In this document: positions 26,258 to 35,093 of the stretch, in pieces
Position numbering within the stretch: position 1 is the stretch's first letter
Layout of the letters: each line of letters starts with the position of its first letter
Assembly: GCF_003149455.1 (NCBI RefSeq)
Contig: NZ_QFFK01000006.1
Span: forward strand, 416,279-480,278
Source of the DNA: Chitinophaga deserti
Lineage (GTDB): Bacteria > Bacteroidota > Bacteroidia > Chitinophagales > Chitinophagaceae
Reading direction: 5' to 3'
Length of the DNA stretch: 64,000 nt
Program-made: the position numbers and the translations under genes
The notes under the pieces: generated by a model
Told to the model about the DNA's origin: nothing
The model's database searches: none
Seen by the model: the letters and a program-made list of their open reading frames with translations, nothing else

Positions 26258-29074
26258 ATGAAAAACAGATTTCCACGTATAACAGCCTGTCTGATTGGAT
26301 TGAGCCTTGCGGCGCAGGCGCAGGTACGTGTACCTTCTGCAGGCGAAGGCATCCGTATCACATCGGGTGGAAAGGAGTATCACTTCCGGCCTGCTTTTCA
26401 GATATTATACAACGCTGCTGACCCCGGTATGGCTTTGAAGCCTGCGGGCATCAGCAAAGTGGAATACAATGTGCTCACCTGGAAAGTGACCGACAGCAGC
26501 CACGCCGGATTCGTACAGAAAATGATCAATGCAGCTATGGCAGGCGATGGCTTCGACGACCGTATCCTCCGTACCAGATCCGAATGGCGGACAGCCAACG
26601 TTTATCACGCAGGAGAAAGCCGGTTGCTGGAAGCTACTGCCATCCGCCAGCAAAAGGATACGGTTTTCTTTACCTTTCCCGACCCCGCGCTCAGCGCATA
26701 CCTCGTTACATCGGGCCGGCCTTATCCCGCATTGCATTTCACTTATAAAGCCCCGCGCAGCGGCTGGTACAGCATTGGCTACGTGGGTGCACCCGCATTG
26801 CCCGGCGCCGACGCCAAAGAGATCTGGCAGCCACTCATCTGGCAGGAATTAAGAATGCCCGATGCCGCTTACCTTACCCCGGCTTTCATGGCAACATTAC
26901 CCACCACCATGGCGAATGATGGGTTAAACACCATCGGTATACTTGCCGCACCGGAGCACCTGCCTTTTCAGCCATTGCCTACCTTGCCTAACAGTCAGTT
27001 CGGTATTGCCTTGCGTAACGAAAGAGGGGAGATGCAGCCGCAGGTATTTGCACCCATCCCAGGCGGGCATGGCTCAAAGATGCAGGCAGGACAGGCGTTC
27101 CATTTCTCTTTACTGCTGGTGGTGGAAAACAAAGACATTAGCCATACCTATCAATACCTCGCCGAAAAGATCTTCGGCTTCCGCGATTATCGCCGTAACG
27201 ATATCGCTTCACTTAACACCGTTCTCGATAATATGACTGCCTACGCCATGACGCATTATGCCTGGTTTGTAGACAGTCTGAAAGGCTTCGCCTATTCCAC
27301 CGACGTGCCGGGCGCTGTGAAAAATGTGTCCAGCCTCAACCCGCTGGAGTTGTCTATTGTGAGGGATGATGAAGTGATGTTTGAGAAGAGGGCATACCCG
27401 CTGGCAGAGTTTATGCTGAGCCGGGAGAAATTCCTTTTCAGTCTGGACAGTAACCAGAAGATCCAGAACCCTTCCCGCAGGCTGAAAGGCCCTGTAGCCC
27501 CGCTGTCAGAACTGGCGGCACTATACAACGTGTTCGGTAAATCGAATCCTTTTTACCTGCGGCTCATGGAACAGGAGTATGCATCCGCCCGCATCCGTAA
27601 CCTCGATGTGAAAGAGGACGGCGCCAGCTGGTTCAATGCCATGCAACTCTACAAAGCCACCGGGTCACAGCAATACCTTACTGCCGCCATCACCAAAGCC
27701 AACGCTTATCTGCAGCAACGGGTGGCACAACGGCAAACTGCCTTCAACGACCCTTTCGCAGGAAGTTTCTTTTTCTGGCCGGCGTATACCAACCGTTGGA
27801 TAGAGCTGTTGCAGTTATTCGAAATTACCGGGGATAAGGCATACCTGCAGGCTGCAGCCGACGGGGCACGTCATTACACCATGTTCACCTGGATGGCTCC
27901 GGGCATCCCCGATAGTACGGTCACCGTCAACATCGGCGGTAAGGCACCCATGTACTGGTACCTGCGCTCCAAAGGACATACGCAAATGTATTACCCGGAA
28001 GAGAAAGCACCCGCCTGGCGGCTTTCAGAAACCGGGCTTACCCCGGAATCGTCCGGCACCTCCACCGGTCACCGTGCCATCTTCATGGCCAACTATGCAC
28101 CCTGGATGCTGCGTGTGGGATATTATGCGAAAGACACTTTCCTCATGAACGTGGCCAAAGCCGCTATCGTTGGCAGGTACCGCAATTTTCCGGGGTATCA
28201 TATCAATACGGAACGCACTACTGCCTATGAGCAGGAAAACTTTCCCCTGCATGCCCACAAGGAGCAAAGCGTCAATTCCTTCCACTATAATCATATCCTG
28301 CCCATGGCATCCATGCTGATCGATTACCTCGTAACCGATGCTTTTGTGCGCAGCAATGGGAAGATAGATTTTCCGGCGGAATACATCGAAGGCTATGCTT
28401 ACCTGCAAAACAAAATGTACGGCAGTACGCCGGGCACATTCTATAACGAAAAAGATGTACAGCTGTGGATGCCGGCCCGCCTGCTCACAAGCACCAGCCG
28501 CGAAGTGAACTACATCGCTGCCCGGAAAGGTGGCCGCCTGTTCCTTGCATTCGTCAATCAAAGTAAAACCGCCGTGCGCACCCGAATTGCGCTGAACCCC
28601 TCTCTGGTGCAAACTACTGACGCCAGCAGGGTAATGCCACTCAATGGTGCCAAAGCCGGCCGTCTGCATCAGGGTGCCTTCGAATGTACCGTGGCGCCCG
28701 GGGGCATCGCGGCATTTGTGGTGGAGCATGTAGCACCACAGGTACGCTTCCAGCACAAAATACTGGCACATAATAAAGAAACAGGGAACGATTACGGGGA
28801 GATCCCCACCGGCAATGCGAAAGCCATGCTCTTCCGGCTCGGCGATTATGCGCGGCGCCTGTTCCTCTATCTGGAAGATGACGATAACCGCTGGCGCTCG
28901 GTGCAGTTGCAGTATAGCGTGGCAGGGGGTGAAACGAAGTCGGTCCGTAAAGATGCATATCCTTTCGAGTTCACCGTTCCCCTGCAACAGGCCGCATCCG
29001 TGCAGTGCTGGCTGCTGCTCGAAAAGCAGGACGGCACCACCGTTACCAGTGAAAAAATAACCTTAGGCAATTAA
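26258..29074 (+). CDS. Large secreted protein, predicted glycan-active enzyme (paralogue C)
   Basis: The product has 938 residues with a signal peptide (cleavage near AAQA-Q). It is related over most of its length to the 21419 protein: LAEKIFGFRDYRRNDIASL matches VSDSIYGVRDYRHPTLSL, AIVGRYRNFPGYH matches AVIGRFTNYPGYY, and YNEKDVQLWMPAR matches MDDKDVRLWMKRG. It lacks the N-terminal CBM-like module. The middle is helical (SWFNAMQLYKATGSQQYLTAA), consistent with an (alpha/alpha)-barrel. It has its own promoter and operator, so it and the oxidoreductase can be expressed apart from the upstream genes. Confidence 0.75.
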   Translation: MKNRFPRITACLIGLSLAAQAQVRVPSAGEGIRITSGGKEYHFRPAFQILYNAADPGMALKPAGISKVEYNVLTWKVTDSSHAGFVQKMINAAMAGDGFDDRILRTRSEWRTANVYHAGESRLLEATAIRQQKDTVFFTFPDPALSAYLVTSGRPYPALHFTYKAPRSGWYSIGYVGAPALPGADAKEIWQPLIWQELRMPDAAYLTPAFMATLPTTMANDGLNTIGILAAPEHLPFQPLPTLPNSQFGIALRNERGEMQPQVFAPIPGGHGSKMQAGQAFHFSLLLVVENKDISHTYQYLAEKIFGFRDYRRNDIASLNTVLDNMTAYAMTHYAWFVDSLKGFAYSTDVPGAVKNVSSLNPLELSIVRDDEVMFEKRAYPLAEFMLSREKFLFSLDSNQKIQNPSRRLKGPVAPLSELAALYNVFGKSNPFYLRLMEQEYASARIRNLDVKEDGASWFNAMQLYKATGSQQYLTAAITKANAYLQQRVAQRQTAFNDPFAGSFFFWPAYTNRWIELLQLFEITGDKAYLQAAADGARHYTMFTWMAPGIPDSTVTVNIGGKAPMYWYLRSKGHTQMYYPEEKAPAWRLSETGLTPESSGTSTGHRAIFMANYAPWMLRVGYYAKDTFLMNVAKAAIVGRYRNFPGYHINTERTTAYEQENFPLHAHKEQSVNSFHYNHILPMASMLIDYLVTDAFVRSNGKIDFPAEYIEGYAYLQNKMYGSTPGTFYNEKDVQLWMPARLLTSTSREVNYIAARKGGRLFLAFVNQSKTAVRTRIALNPSLVQTTDASRVMPLNGAKAGRLHQGAFECTVAPGGIAAFVVEHVAPQVRFQHKILAHNKETGNDYGEIPTGNAKAMLFRLGDYARRLFLYLEDDDNRWRSVQLQYSVAGGETKSVRKDAYPFEFTVPLQQAASVQCWLLLEKQDGTTVTSEKITLGN

Positions 29075-29083
29075 AAACGATAT

Positions 29084-31360
29084 ATGATCAAGCAAGACGC
29101 AGCCGGGATGCGTACGTTCCCGGAAAAGAACATTGTTGTTGACCTTGTGATCACCGGCGGAGGCCTCTCGGGCGTTTGTGCTGCCATAACCGCTGCACGG
29201 CAGGGATTGAAGGTAGTACTTGTACAGGACCGCCCCGTGCTGGGTGGCAACGCCAGCAGTGAAGTGCGCCTCTGGATATTAGGAGCCACCTCGCACATGG
29301 GGAATAACAACCGCTGGGCACGCGAAGGCGGGGTAGTGGATGAGATACTCGTGGAGAATACTTACCGCAATCCCGAAGGCAACCCGGTCATTTTCGATAT
29401 GATCCTGCTCGATAAAGTAGCGCAGGAATCCAACATTACCCTGCTCCTCAATACCACTGTATACCAGGTAGAAAAGAAAGACGAAGCCACCATCAGCGCA
29501 CTCCAGGCATATTGCAGCCAGAACCAGACGGAATACCGCCTGCAGGCCCCCCTTTTCCTCGACGCTTCCGGCGATGGGGTTGTGGGCTTCCTGGCAGGAG
29601 CGGCCTTCCGTATGGGCGCTGAAAAGCGGGAAGAGTTCGGTGAGCTGTTTGCCCCTTCGGAAGAATATGGTGAACTGCTGGGCCACAGCCTGTATTTCTA
29701 TAGTAAAGATACCGGCAGGCCTGTTACATTCACGCCCCCTGCCTTTGCACTGGACGATATCACTAAAGTACCACGCTACCGCAGCTTCAATGCCCGGGAA
29801 TACGGATGCAAGCTGTGGTGGATCGAATACGGAGGACGGCTCGATACCGTACACGATACGGAAACCATCAAATGGGAATTATGGAAAGTAGTATACGGTG
29901 TATGGAACCATATCAAGAACTCCGGAGAATTTCCTGAAGCTGCCAACCTCACGCTGGAATGGGTGGGCATGATACCCGGCAAGCGCGAAAGCCGCCGCTT
30001 CGAAGGGGATTATATGATGATACAGCAGGATATCGTGGAGCAGCGCACGCATGAAGATGCCGTGGCTTTCGGCGGCTGGTCCATAGACCTGCACCCGGCC
30101 GACGGGGTATTCAGTGAAAAGCCCGGCTGCAACCAATGGCACAGCAAAGGCATTTACCAGGTTCCCTACCGCAGTCTGTACAGCCGCAATATCACCAACC
30201 TCTTCCTCGGAGGCCGTACCATCAGTGCCTCGCACGTGGCTTATGGCTCCACCCGTGTAATGGCTACCGCTGCTCATGTTACACAGGCCGCTGCCATGGC
30301 TGCCGTGATCTGTACCGAAAAAAGATTGCTCCCGGCAGAGATTATCCGTAAAGGATATACACAGGCACTGCAACAGCGCCTGCTGCAATATGGTCAGTAC
30401 ATACCCGGATTGCGGTATAAGACTCCGGATGATCTCGCACAAAGCGCCACCATTTCCGCCAGCAGCGAGCTGGTTCTACAAGAATATCCCGGCCAGCCCA
30501 TCCTCCGCCCGCTGGACGTATCAGTAGCACAAATGCTGCCTTTACCTGCCGGGAGGGTGCCTGTTATGACCATTCATGCAGAAGCAGAAGGACAGGGCAC
30601 GCTCGAAGCGGAACTGCGCATCAGCGGCAAAGGTGGTAACCATACGCCGGATGTTATACTGGCGCGGCAGTCTTTCGAATTAAAGCCCGGCCGCAATTGC
30701 CTGCAGCTGGCTTTCGATGCGGAACTGGCAGAGCCCTGCTACGCTTTCGTGACCTTCTTCAAAACCCCCGGCGTGCAGCTGCATTATACGGAGCGGCGTG
30801 CTACCGGTCTTTTGTCCGTCTTTAACACCATCAACAAAGCAGTTTCCAACTACGGGAAGCAAACTCCGCCGGAAGATATCGGGATGGATGCGTTCGAGTT
30901 CTGGTGCCCGCAACGCCGGCCCGGAGGGCATAACCTCGACATCCGTATCCCCGCAGGAATTCGAGCCTTTCAGCCGGCTAATGTTAGCAACGGACTGGAG
31001 CGCCCTGTAACGCAACCCAACGCCTGGGTGGCCGACTGGAGCGATGCGCAGCCTGCCCTCACCCTCAGCTGGGATAAACCCCAGCATGTACGCCACATCG
31101 AGCTTTTCTTCGATACTGACTACGACCACCCCATGGAATCGGTGCTGATGACGCACCCCGAAACCGCCATGCCTTTTTGCGTGCGCAGTTTCCGGGTTAA
31201 AGACGAAGCAGGCAATATCCTCTTCGAAAGGAAGGATAATTACCAGGCTTTCCACCGCATTGAACTGGCTGAGCCGGTACGCACTCAACGGCTTATTATC
31301 GAAGCCGACCATCCATCTCCTGAAGTGCCTGCGGCCATCTGTGCCGTGAGGTGTTACTGA
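29084..31360 (+). CDS. FAD-dependent oxidoreductase, FAD_oxidored family
   Basis: The product has 758 residues. The N-terminus holds a GR2-type Rossmann motif (DLVITGGGLSGVCAAITAARQGLKVVLVQDRP) followed by VLGGNASSEVRLWI, the hallmark of the PF12831 family. Residues about 560-758 form C-terminal beta modules, the last one resembling a discoidin-like glycan-binding fold. No signal peptide is seen at the annotated Met, so it may act in the cytoplasm on imported oligosaccharides. Members are often mislabelled xanthan lyase; the supported role is oxidation, probably of a sugar hydroxyl. It lies 9 bases after the 26258 gene and ends the locus at a strong terminator. Confidence 0.88.
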   Translation: MIKQDAAGMRTFPEKNIVVDLVITGGGLSGVCAAITAARQGLKVVLVQDRPVLGGNASSEVRLWILGATSHMGNNNRWAREGGVVDEILVENTYRNPEGNPVIFDMILLDKVAQESNITLLLNTTVYQVEKKDEATISALQAYCSQNQTEYRLQAPLFLDASGDGVVGFLAGAAFRMGAEKREEFGELFAPSEEYGELLGHSLYFYSKDTGRPVTFTPPAFALDDITKVPRYRSFNAREYGCKLWWIEYGGRLDTVHDTETIKWELWKVVYGVWNHIKNSGEFPEAANLTLEWVGMIPGKRESRRFEGDYMMIQQDIVEQRTHEDAVAFGGWSIDLHPADGVFSEKPGCNQWHSKGIYQVPYRSLYSRNITNLFLGGRTISASHVAYGSTRVMATAAHVTQAAAMAAVICTEKRLLPAEIIRKGYTQALQQRLLQYGQYIPGLRYKTPDDLAQSATISASSELVLQEYPGQPILRPLDVSVAQMLPLPAGRVPVMTIHAEAEGQGTLEAELRISGKGGNHTPDVILARQSFELKPGRNCLQLAFDAELAEPCYAFVTFFKTPGVQLHYTERRATGLLSVFNTINKAVSNYGKQTPPEDIGMDAFEFWCPQRRPGGHNLDIRIPAGIRAFQPANVSNGLERPVTQPNAWVADWSDAQPALTLSWDKPQHVRHIELFFDTDYDHPMESVLMTHPETAMPFCVRSFRVKDEAGNILFERKDNYQAFHRIELAEPVRTQRLIIEADHPSPEVPAAICAVRCY

Positions 31361-31365
31361 TAATA

Positions 31366-31392
31366 AAAGGCCCGCCGGATAGGCGGGCCTTT
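31366..31392 (+). terminator. Rho-independent terminator of locus 1
   Basis: AAAGGCCCGCC (31366-31376) and GGCGGGCCTTT (31382-31392) make an 11-bp perfect stem with a 5-base loop, 6 bases after the oxidoreductase stop. Confidence 0.85.
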
Positions 31393-31416
31393 CTGTTTCC
31401 TTCCATGCGGAAGAAA

Positions 31417-31451
31417 AAAGCCGCGCAGACCCTTTCGGTCTACGCGGCTTT
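31417..31451 (-). terminator. Terminator of the hydroxylase gene
   Basis: AAAGCCGCGCAGACC (31417-31431) and GGTCTACGCGGCTTT (31437-31451) form a 15-bp stem with one mismatch and a CTTTC-like loop; an A-run on the left gives the T-tract for leftward transcription. Confidence 0.85.
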
Positions 31452-31475
31452 GTAGTTGAATGTAACACTTATCTA

Positions 31476-32258
31476 TTATGCAACGGCAGTTTTACTGCCA
31501 AAACGCTGCTCCTGTATCCGGTCGTACACTTTCACATAATCCGGGTTCTCCGTTTTCATCAGCTTATCCCACCAGCGGAAGTACAGGCTGTAATTACCTT
31601 TGAATTTGCTGTGATGCAGATTATGGTATACAGAGGTATTGATGATCTCGAAGATGAAGGAGTTACGCAATCCTTTCGGCATGATTTCATACCCAAGATG
31701 CCCATATACGTTGATGATTAAGCTCACAACGGTAAACATGATCAGCACGTCTGCATGCATGGGGAGGGTAAAGGCCAGTACCACCAGGATGCCTCCTTCA
31801 GCGATTGCTTCCAGAATATGAAAGGAGTAGGAGGTCCAGGGAGAAGGGTTTACCGACTGGTGGTGGACCTTATGCGTGAAGCGGAATAACTTCTTATGAT
31901 GCAGCGTCCGGTGCATCCAGTAAAAGTAGGTATCGTGAATTACCAGGCTCAGCACCAGGCTTACCGGTACCCACCACAGTGGGAAAGCATTAAAGTCAGT
32001 GTAGAGTAAAGTGTATGACTTCAGTGGTGTAAACAGGACGATCACTGAGATAATAGCGAAAACGAGGCTGGAGGAACCGGAATGCATGATCTCCCGGAAG
32101 AAGTCCTTTTTAGTGGCGGTCCTGTTTTGAATTTTATATTTGGTTGTGGAAGAGCGCAGGAGGATGTAGAAGAGCAGGAAGGGGATACCCGCCAGCACAA
32201 AATACCGGATCAGTGTAATGCTGAATATTGCCGCAAGTGTTTTAACCAGTTGTTCCAT
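31476..32258 (-). CDS. Fatty acid hydroxylase / sterol desaturase family protein
   Basis: A 260-residue integral membrane di-iron protein. The histidine clusters HDTYFYWMHR, HHKKLFRFTHKVHH and HNLHH are the family's metal ligands, and four to five hydrophobic helices surround them. In Bacteroidota such enzymes hydroxylate or desaturate fatty acids, carotenoids or other lipids; the substrate here is unknown. The Met at 32258 directly precedes the first hydrophobic helix, and a -7 box lies 18 bases upstream of it. The frame extends upstream to 32312 but through the promoter. Confidence 0.92.
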   Translation of the reverse strand: MEQLVKTLAAIFSITLIRYFVLAGIPFLLFYILLRSSTTKYKIQNRTATKKDFFREIMHSGSSSLVFAIISVIVLFTPLKSYTLLYTDFNAFPLWWVPVSLVLSLVIHDTYFYWMHRTLHHKKLFRFTHKVHHQSVNPSPWTSYSFHILEAIAEGGILVVLAFTLPMHADVLIMFTVVSLIINVYGHLGYEIMPKGLRNSFIFEIINTSVYHNLHHSKFKGNYSLYFRWWDKLMKTENPDYVKVYDRIQEQRFGSKTAVA

Positions 32259-32275
32259 GAATAGGATATTTAGAA

Positions 32276-32283
32276 CAAAAGTA
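32276..32283 (-). promoter_or_regulatory. -7 element of the hydroxylase gene
   Basis: On the minus strand TACTTTTG matches TAnnTTTG, 17 bases before the start codon. A TTTTG lies 26 bases further upstream, slightly too far for a standard -33 box. Confidence 0.45.
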
Positions 32284-32319
32284 AAACCCCGGCACCGGCA
32301 GCCTGTTAACAAAAGATAA

Positions 32320-32913
32320 TTAATGCTGCTGCCGCGAAATAATTCTTTTCCGTATCCGGCTTAATGAAACGGGGGTAATGCCCAGCAGGGTAGCCACATG
32401 CTTGTCGGATATCCGCTGCAGCAGATCGGGCTTGTCCTGTATCAGTTGGAGGTACCGCTCTTCAGGGGTTTGCAGTACGAAGGATTCTATCCGCTCGAGG
32501 GATTGTGCCAGCATATCCAGCACAAAATGATACCGGGCTTTCTCGAAAACCGGCTTGTTCTCCAGTAGGCGCTCCATCTCGTCGTAGTTAACCTCAAGGA
32601 CCGTTGTGGGTTCCAGTGCATGATAGGTAAAACGGGAGGGCTTATGCAGCAGAATGCTGTCGTAAGACGCAATGATCTGCTCTTCCCACCGTAACAGCAC
32701 CGTAATCTCATCACCTTTATCATTCACGTGATAGCACCGTATAAGGCCTTCTTTAATGTATGCCAGCCGCTGGCTGTTTTCACCTTCCCGGATATAAATT
32801 TCCCCAGGCGCGAGTACCCTTTGCTTCGTTCCCTGAATCACTTTCAGTAGGTCTGCACTATCAATCCCTTTAAAAAGATTCAGGTAAAATTCTATTTTTT
32901 CCGAGTCGAGCAT
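32320..32913 (-). CDS. Crp/Fnr-family transcriptional regulator
   Basis: A 197-residue regulator. The cyclic-nucleotide-binding-like beta barrel (about 10-110) includes RVLAPGEIYIREGENSQRLAYIKEGLIRCYH, and the C-terminal HTH is reduced to DKHVATLLGITPVSLSRIRKRI, typical of the Bacteroidota Crp group with a small winged helix. No cysteine cluster for an iron-sulfur centre is present. The Met at 32913 (MLDSEKIEFY) fits family starts better than the longer frame to 33000. It precedes the hydroxylase gene by 61 bases and is divergent from the sigma factor gene at 33067. Confidence 0.88.
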   Translation of the reverse strand: MLDSEKIEFYLNLFKGIDSADLLKVIQGTKQRVLAPGEIYIREGENSQRLAYIKEGLIRCYHVNDKGDEITVLLRWEEQIIASYDSILLHKPSRFTYHALEPTTVLEVNYDEMERLLENKPVFEKARYHFVLDMLAQSLERIESFVLQTPEERYLQLIQDKPDLLQRISDKHVATLLGITPVSLSRIRKRIISRQQH

Positions 32914-33066
32914 CAGTATAATTCTTATAATGTATTCGGCGGAGGTGGATGGTCCGCATGGGTGAAAATAGGATAATTCGTTCTGCATGCCACCTTTCAA
33001 TCGGATTTTTATAGCTTAATATTTTAACTATTTTTACGTTCAACCAAAAAAACGGGGACTCAGCAC

Positions 33067-33654
33067 TTGTCGCAATTATCTTCTTATAACGAGCAGCAGC
33101 TTTTACGGGGATTGACTTCGGGAGATACATTGTACTATTCCTTCATATTTAAGGAGTATTACAGCGCATTATGCCTGTATGCGTCAAGGATCGTAGGAGA
33201 ACCCGGCCATGCGGAAGATATTGTGCAGGACGTTTTTGAGAAGCTGTGGCAGAAACAATCTCCCTTCGAGAACCTCCGTCATCTGAAAGATTTTCTATAT
33301 AAAGCCACCCGTAATGCCGCGCTGAACTTCATGAAAGGGGTACAGCACAGCCAGGAGCGCCAGGCCCGGTTCCTCAACGAGCAGGAGGTTTTAACCGCCG
33401 CGGAGGATCTGGAGATCATCCGTATGGAAGTGTTCCGCGGCATTTACCTGGAGATAGATAACCTGCCAGAGCAATGCGGCAAGATCGTGCGCATGAGTTA
33501 TATAGAAGGCCTCAAAAACGAGCAGATCGCTGAAATCCTTAATATCTCCCTTCAAACGGTTAAAAACCAGAAAACCAGGGGCATGAAGCTGCTAAGAATG
33601 CGCCTGTCGCCTGTGGTATTCGCTTTATTCTCGTTGTTTTCCCACCACCAGTAA
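33067..33654 (+). CDS. FecI-like ECF RNA polymerase sigma factor (TTG start)
   Basis: The product has 195 residues. Region 2 is seen in YYSALCLYASRIVGEPGHAEDIVQDVFEKLWQ and region 4 in LPEQCGKIVRMSYIEGLKNEQIAEILNISLQTVKNQKTRGMKLL, typical of the Bacteroidota FecI-like group. No ATG exists between the upstream in-frame stop (33025) and region 2, so the TTG at 33067, preceded by GGGGA, is the only sensible start; this may keep expression low. With FecR and the STN-SusC it makes a cell-surface signalling triad that should switch on the operon when substrate binds. Confidence 0.92.
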   Translation: MSQLSSYNEQQLLRGLTSGDTLYYSFIFKEYYSALCLYASRIVGEPGHAEDIVQDVFEKLWQKQSPFENLRHLKDFLYKATRNAALNFMKGVQHSQERQARFLNEQEVLTAAEDLEIIRMEVFRGIYLEIDNLPEQCGKIVRMSYIEGLKNEQIAEILNISLQTVKNQKTRGMKLLRMRLSPVVFALFSLFSHHQ

Positions 33655-33720
33655 ATTTATTTTCAATTCCTTTAGTACGATCGGATACCTGCGTTGTAAT
33701 AATAGAAACAGACATTAGAC

Positions 33721-34938
33721 ATGACGCCTTTTCCGAACGATCCATTCCACATCGCTTCGCTTATTACCCGTTCGCGGCAGGGTGCACTTACTGACGACGA
33801 GCAGGCTCAACTGGATGCCTGGATTACTGCCAGTGAAGAGCACCATCAGCTTTGGATGGAGTTAAACGATCCCGATGTACAGCAGCAGAACGTTGCTGCC
33901 ATGGCTCAGTTCGATGAATCAGGCGCGCTGGAACGCTTTCTGGCTGGTAAGCCTGTTAAGGATAACGTATACCGCATGCGGTTCCTGCGTACCTGGAAAT
34001 GGGCCGCCGCCATACTTGTACTGGCACTGGGCATTACGGCTTACTTCTTCCTCACTGATCACGGGCAACAAACCGGCCGCATGGCAGGAAAAACCTCCTC
34101 ACAGGATATCCCACCCGGTAAAAACGGCGCCATCCTTACACTGGCCGATGGCAGCCAGCTGGTACTGGACAGTATGGTAAACGGAAAAGTGGCCACCCAG
34201 AACGGTACAGAGATCACCCTGAATGATAATGAACTGGTATATGATGAAACCTCATCAACCGGCGAAGCTGCTAAGAATACCATCACCACGCCTAACGGAC
34301 GGCAATACCATGTTACCCTGCCGGATGGAACGGAGGTGTGGCTGAACGCAGCATCCTCCATCGAATATCCTGTGGCATTTAAAGGAGAGGAGCGGAGAGT
34401 GAAGATTACGGGAGAGGTATATTTCGACGTCACCAACCGGAGCTGGCAGCCTTTTGTGGTGGAAACCGACCGCATGAAGCTCGAAGTACTGGGCACCTCA
34501 TTCAATGTTAATGCCTATAACAACGAACAAACCATACAAACAACACTGCTGACCGGTGCCGTGAAAGTAACGCCGGTTTCTGCAAATACGGGTGATCATA
34601 AAATCAGGCATAAAATACTGGTGCCCGGCCAAACGGCCGTTTTAAGCAAGCCGGACGCTCAAACTGAACCCTCTCTCACCGTAACGGAAACCATCGATCC
34701 CGGTAAGATTACCGCATGGAAAAACGGCCTGTTCAACTTCGACGGGGTAGACCTGTTCAGTGTTATGCGCCAGCTGGAAAGATGGTATAATATAAACGTA
34801 CAATATATCGGAAAACCGGAGAATGTAATATTTAAGGGGAAAATGCACCGCAACACGAATCTGTCTGACGTACTGAAAGTACTGGAAACGATGGATGTTG
34901 ATTTCGAACTGAAGGGGAATACACTATATATTAAATAA
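33721..34938 (+). CDS. FecR-type anti-sigma factor
   Basis: A 405-residue protein crossing the inner membrane once. The N-terminal cytoplasmic part (1-84) would hold the sigma factor, and one helix (about 90-110, WAAAILVLALGITAYFF) spans the membrane. The periplasmic FecR domain carries TPNGRQYHVTLPDGTEVWLNAASSIEYP and KITGEVYFDV. The C-terminal 70 residues (LFNFDGVDLFSVMRQLERWYNI) form the DUF4974 domain that contacts the STN domain of the receptor. It follows the sigma gene by 66 bases and precedes SusC by 155 bases containing two hairpins. Confidence 0.95.
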   Translation: MTPFPNDPFHIASLITRSRQGALTDDEQAQLDAWITASEEHHQLWMELNDPDVQQQNVAAMAQFDESGALERFLAGKPVKDNVYRMRFLRTWKWAAAILVLALGITAYFFLTDHGQQTGRMAGKTSSQDIPPGKNGAILTLADGSQLVLDSMVNGKVATQNGTEITLNDNELVYDETSSTGEAAKNTITTPNGRQYHVTLPDGTEVWLNAASSIEYPVAFKGEERRVKITGEVYFDVTNRSWQPFVVETDRMKLEVLGTSFNVNAYNNEQTIQTTLLTGAVKVTPVSANTGDHKIRHKILVPGQTAVLSKPDAQTEPSLTVTETIDPGKITAWKNGLFNFDGVDLFSVMRQLERWYNINVQYIGKPENVIFKGKMHRNTNLSDVLKVLETMDVDFELKGNTLYIK

Positions 34939-34967
34939 CAACCAAAATAGAATTAACGTAAACAAAG

Positions 34968-34992
34968 CCGGAAGTGCTTGCGACACTTCCGG
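34968..34992 (+). promoter_or_regulatory. Strong hairpin between fecR and SusC
   Basis: CCGGAAGTG (34968-34976) and CACTTCCGG (34984-34992) pair perfectly around a 7-base loop. No T-run follows directly, so it is not a standard terminator. It may partly terminate or stabilise RNA ends to set different levels for FecR and SusC. Confidence 0.55.
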
Positions 34993-35057
34993 TGGATGTT
35001 CAGGTAAAGTAAAAAACACAATCAGGTAAAGACTGCTTTTTTGTTCACTTAAACATT

Positions 35058-35077
35058 CGCCCCTCGTGAAAGGGGCG
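35058..35077 (+). promoter_or_regulatory. Hairpin just upstream of the SusC start
   Basis: CGCCCCT (35058-35064) and AGGGGCG (35071-35077) form a 7-bp GC-rich stem 16 bases before the ATG at 35094. It could lower translation initiation or mark an RNA switch. Confidence 0.45.
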
Positions 35078-35093
35078 GCTATACTGCGAATTT

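Noticed and set aside
28025..28987. Open frame of 320 codons on the minus strand inside paralogue C
   Set aside because: Antisense to sequence conserved with paralogue B; no protein family features.
29084..31360. Naming the oxidoreductase a xanthan lyase
   Set aside because: The label is a common database transfer; the N-terminal Rossmann motif shows an FAD enzyme and no lyase motif is present.
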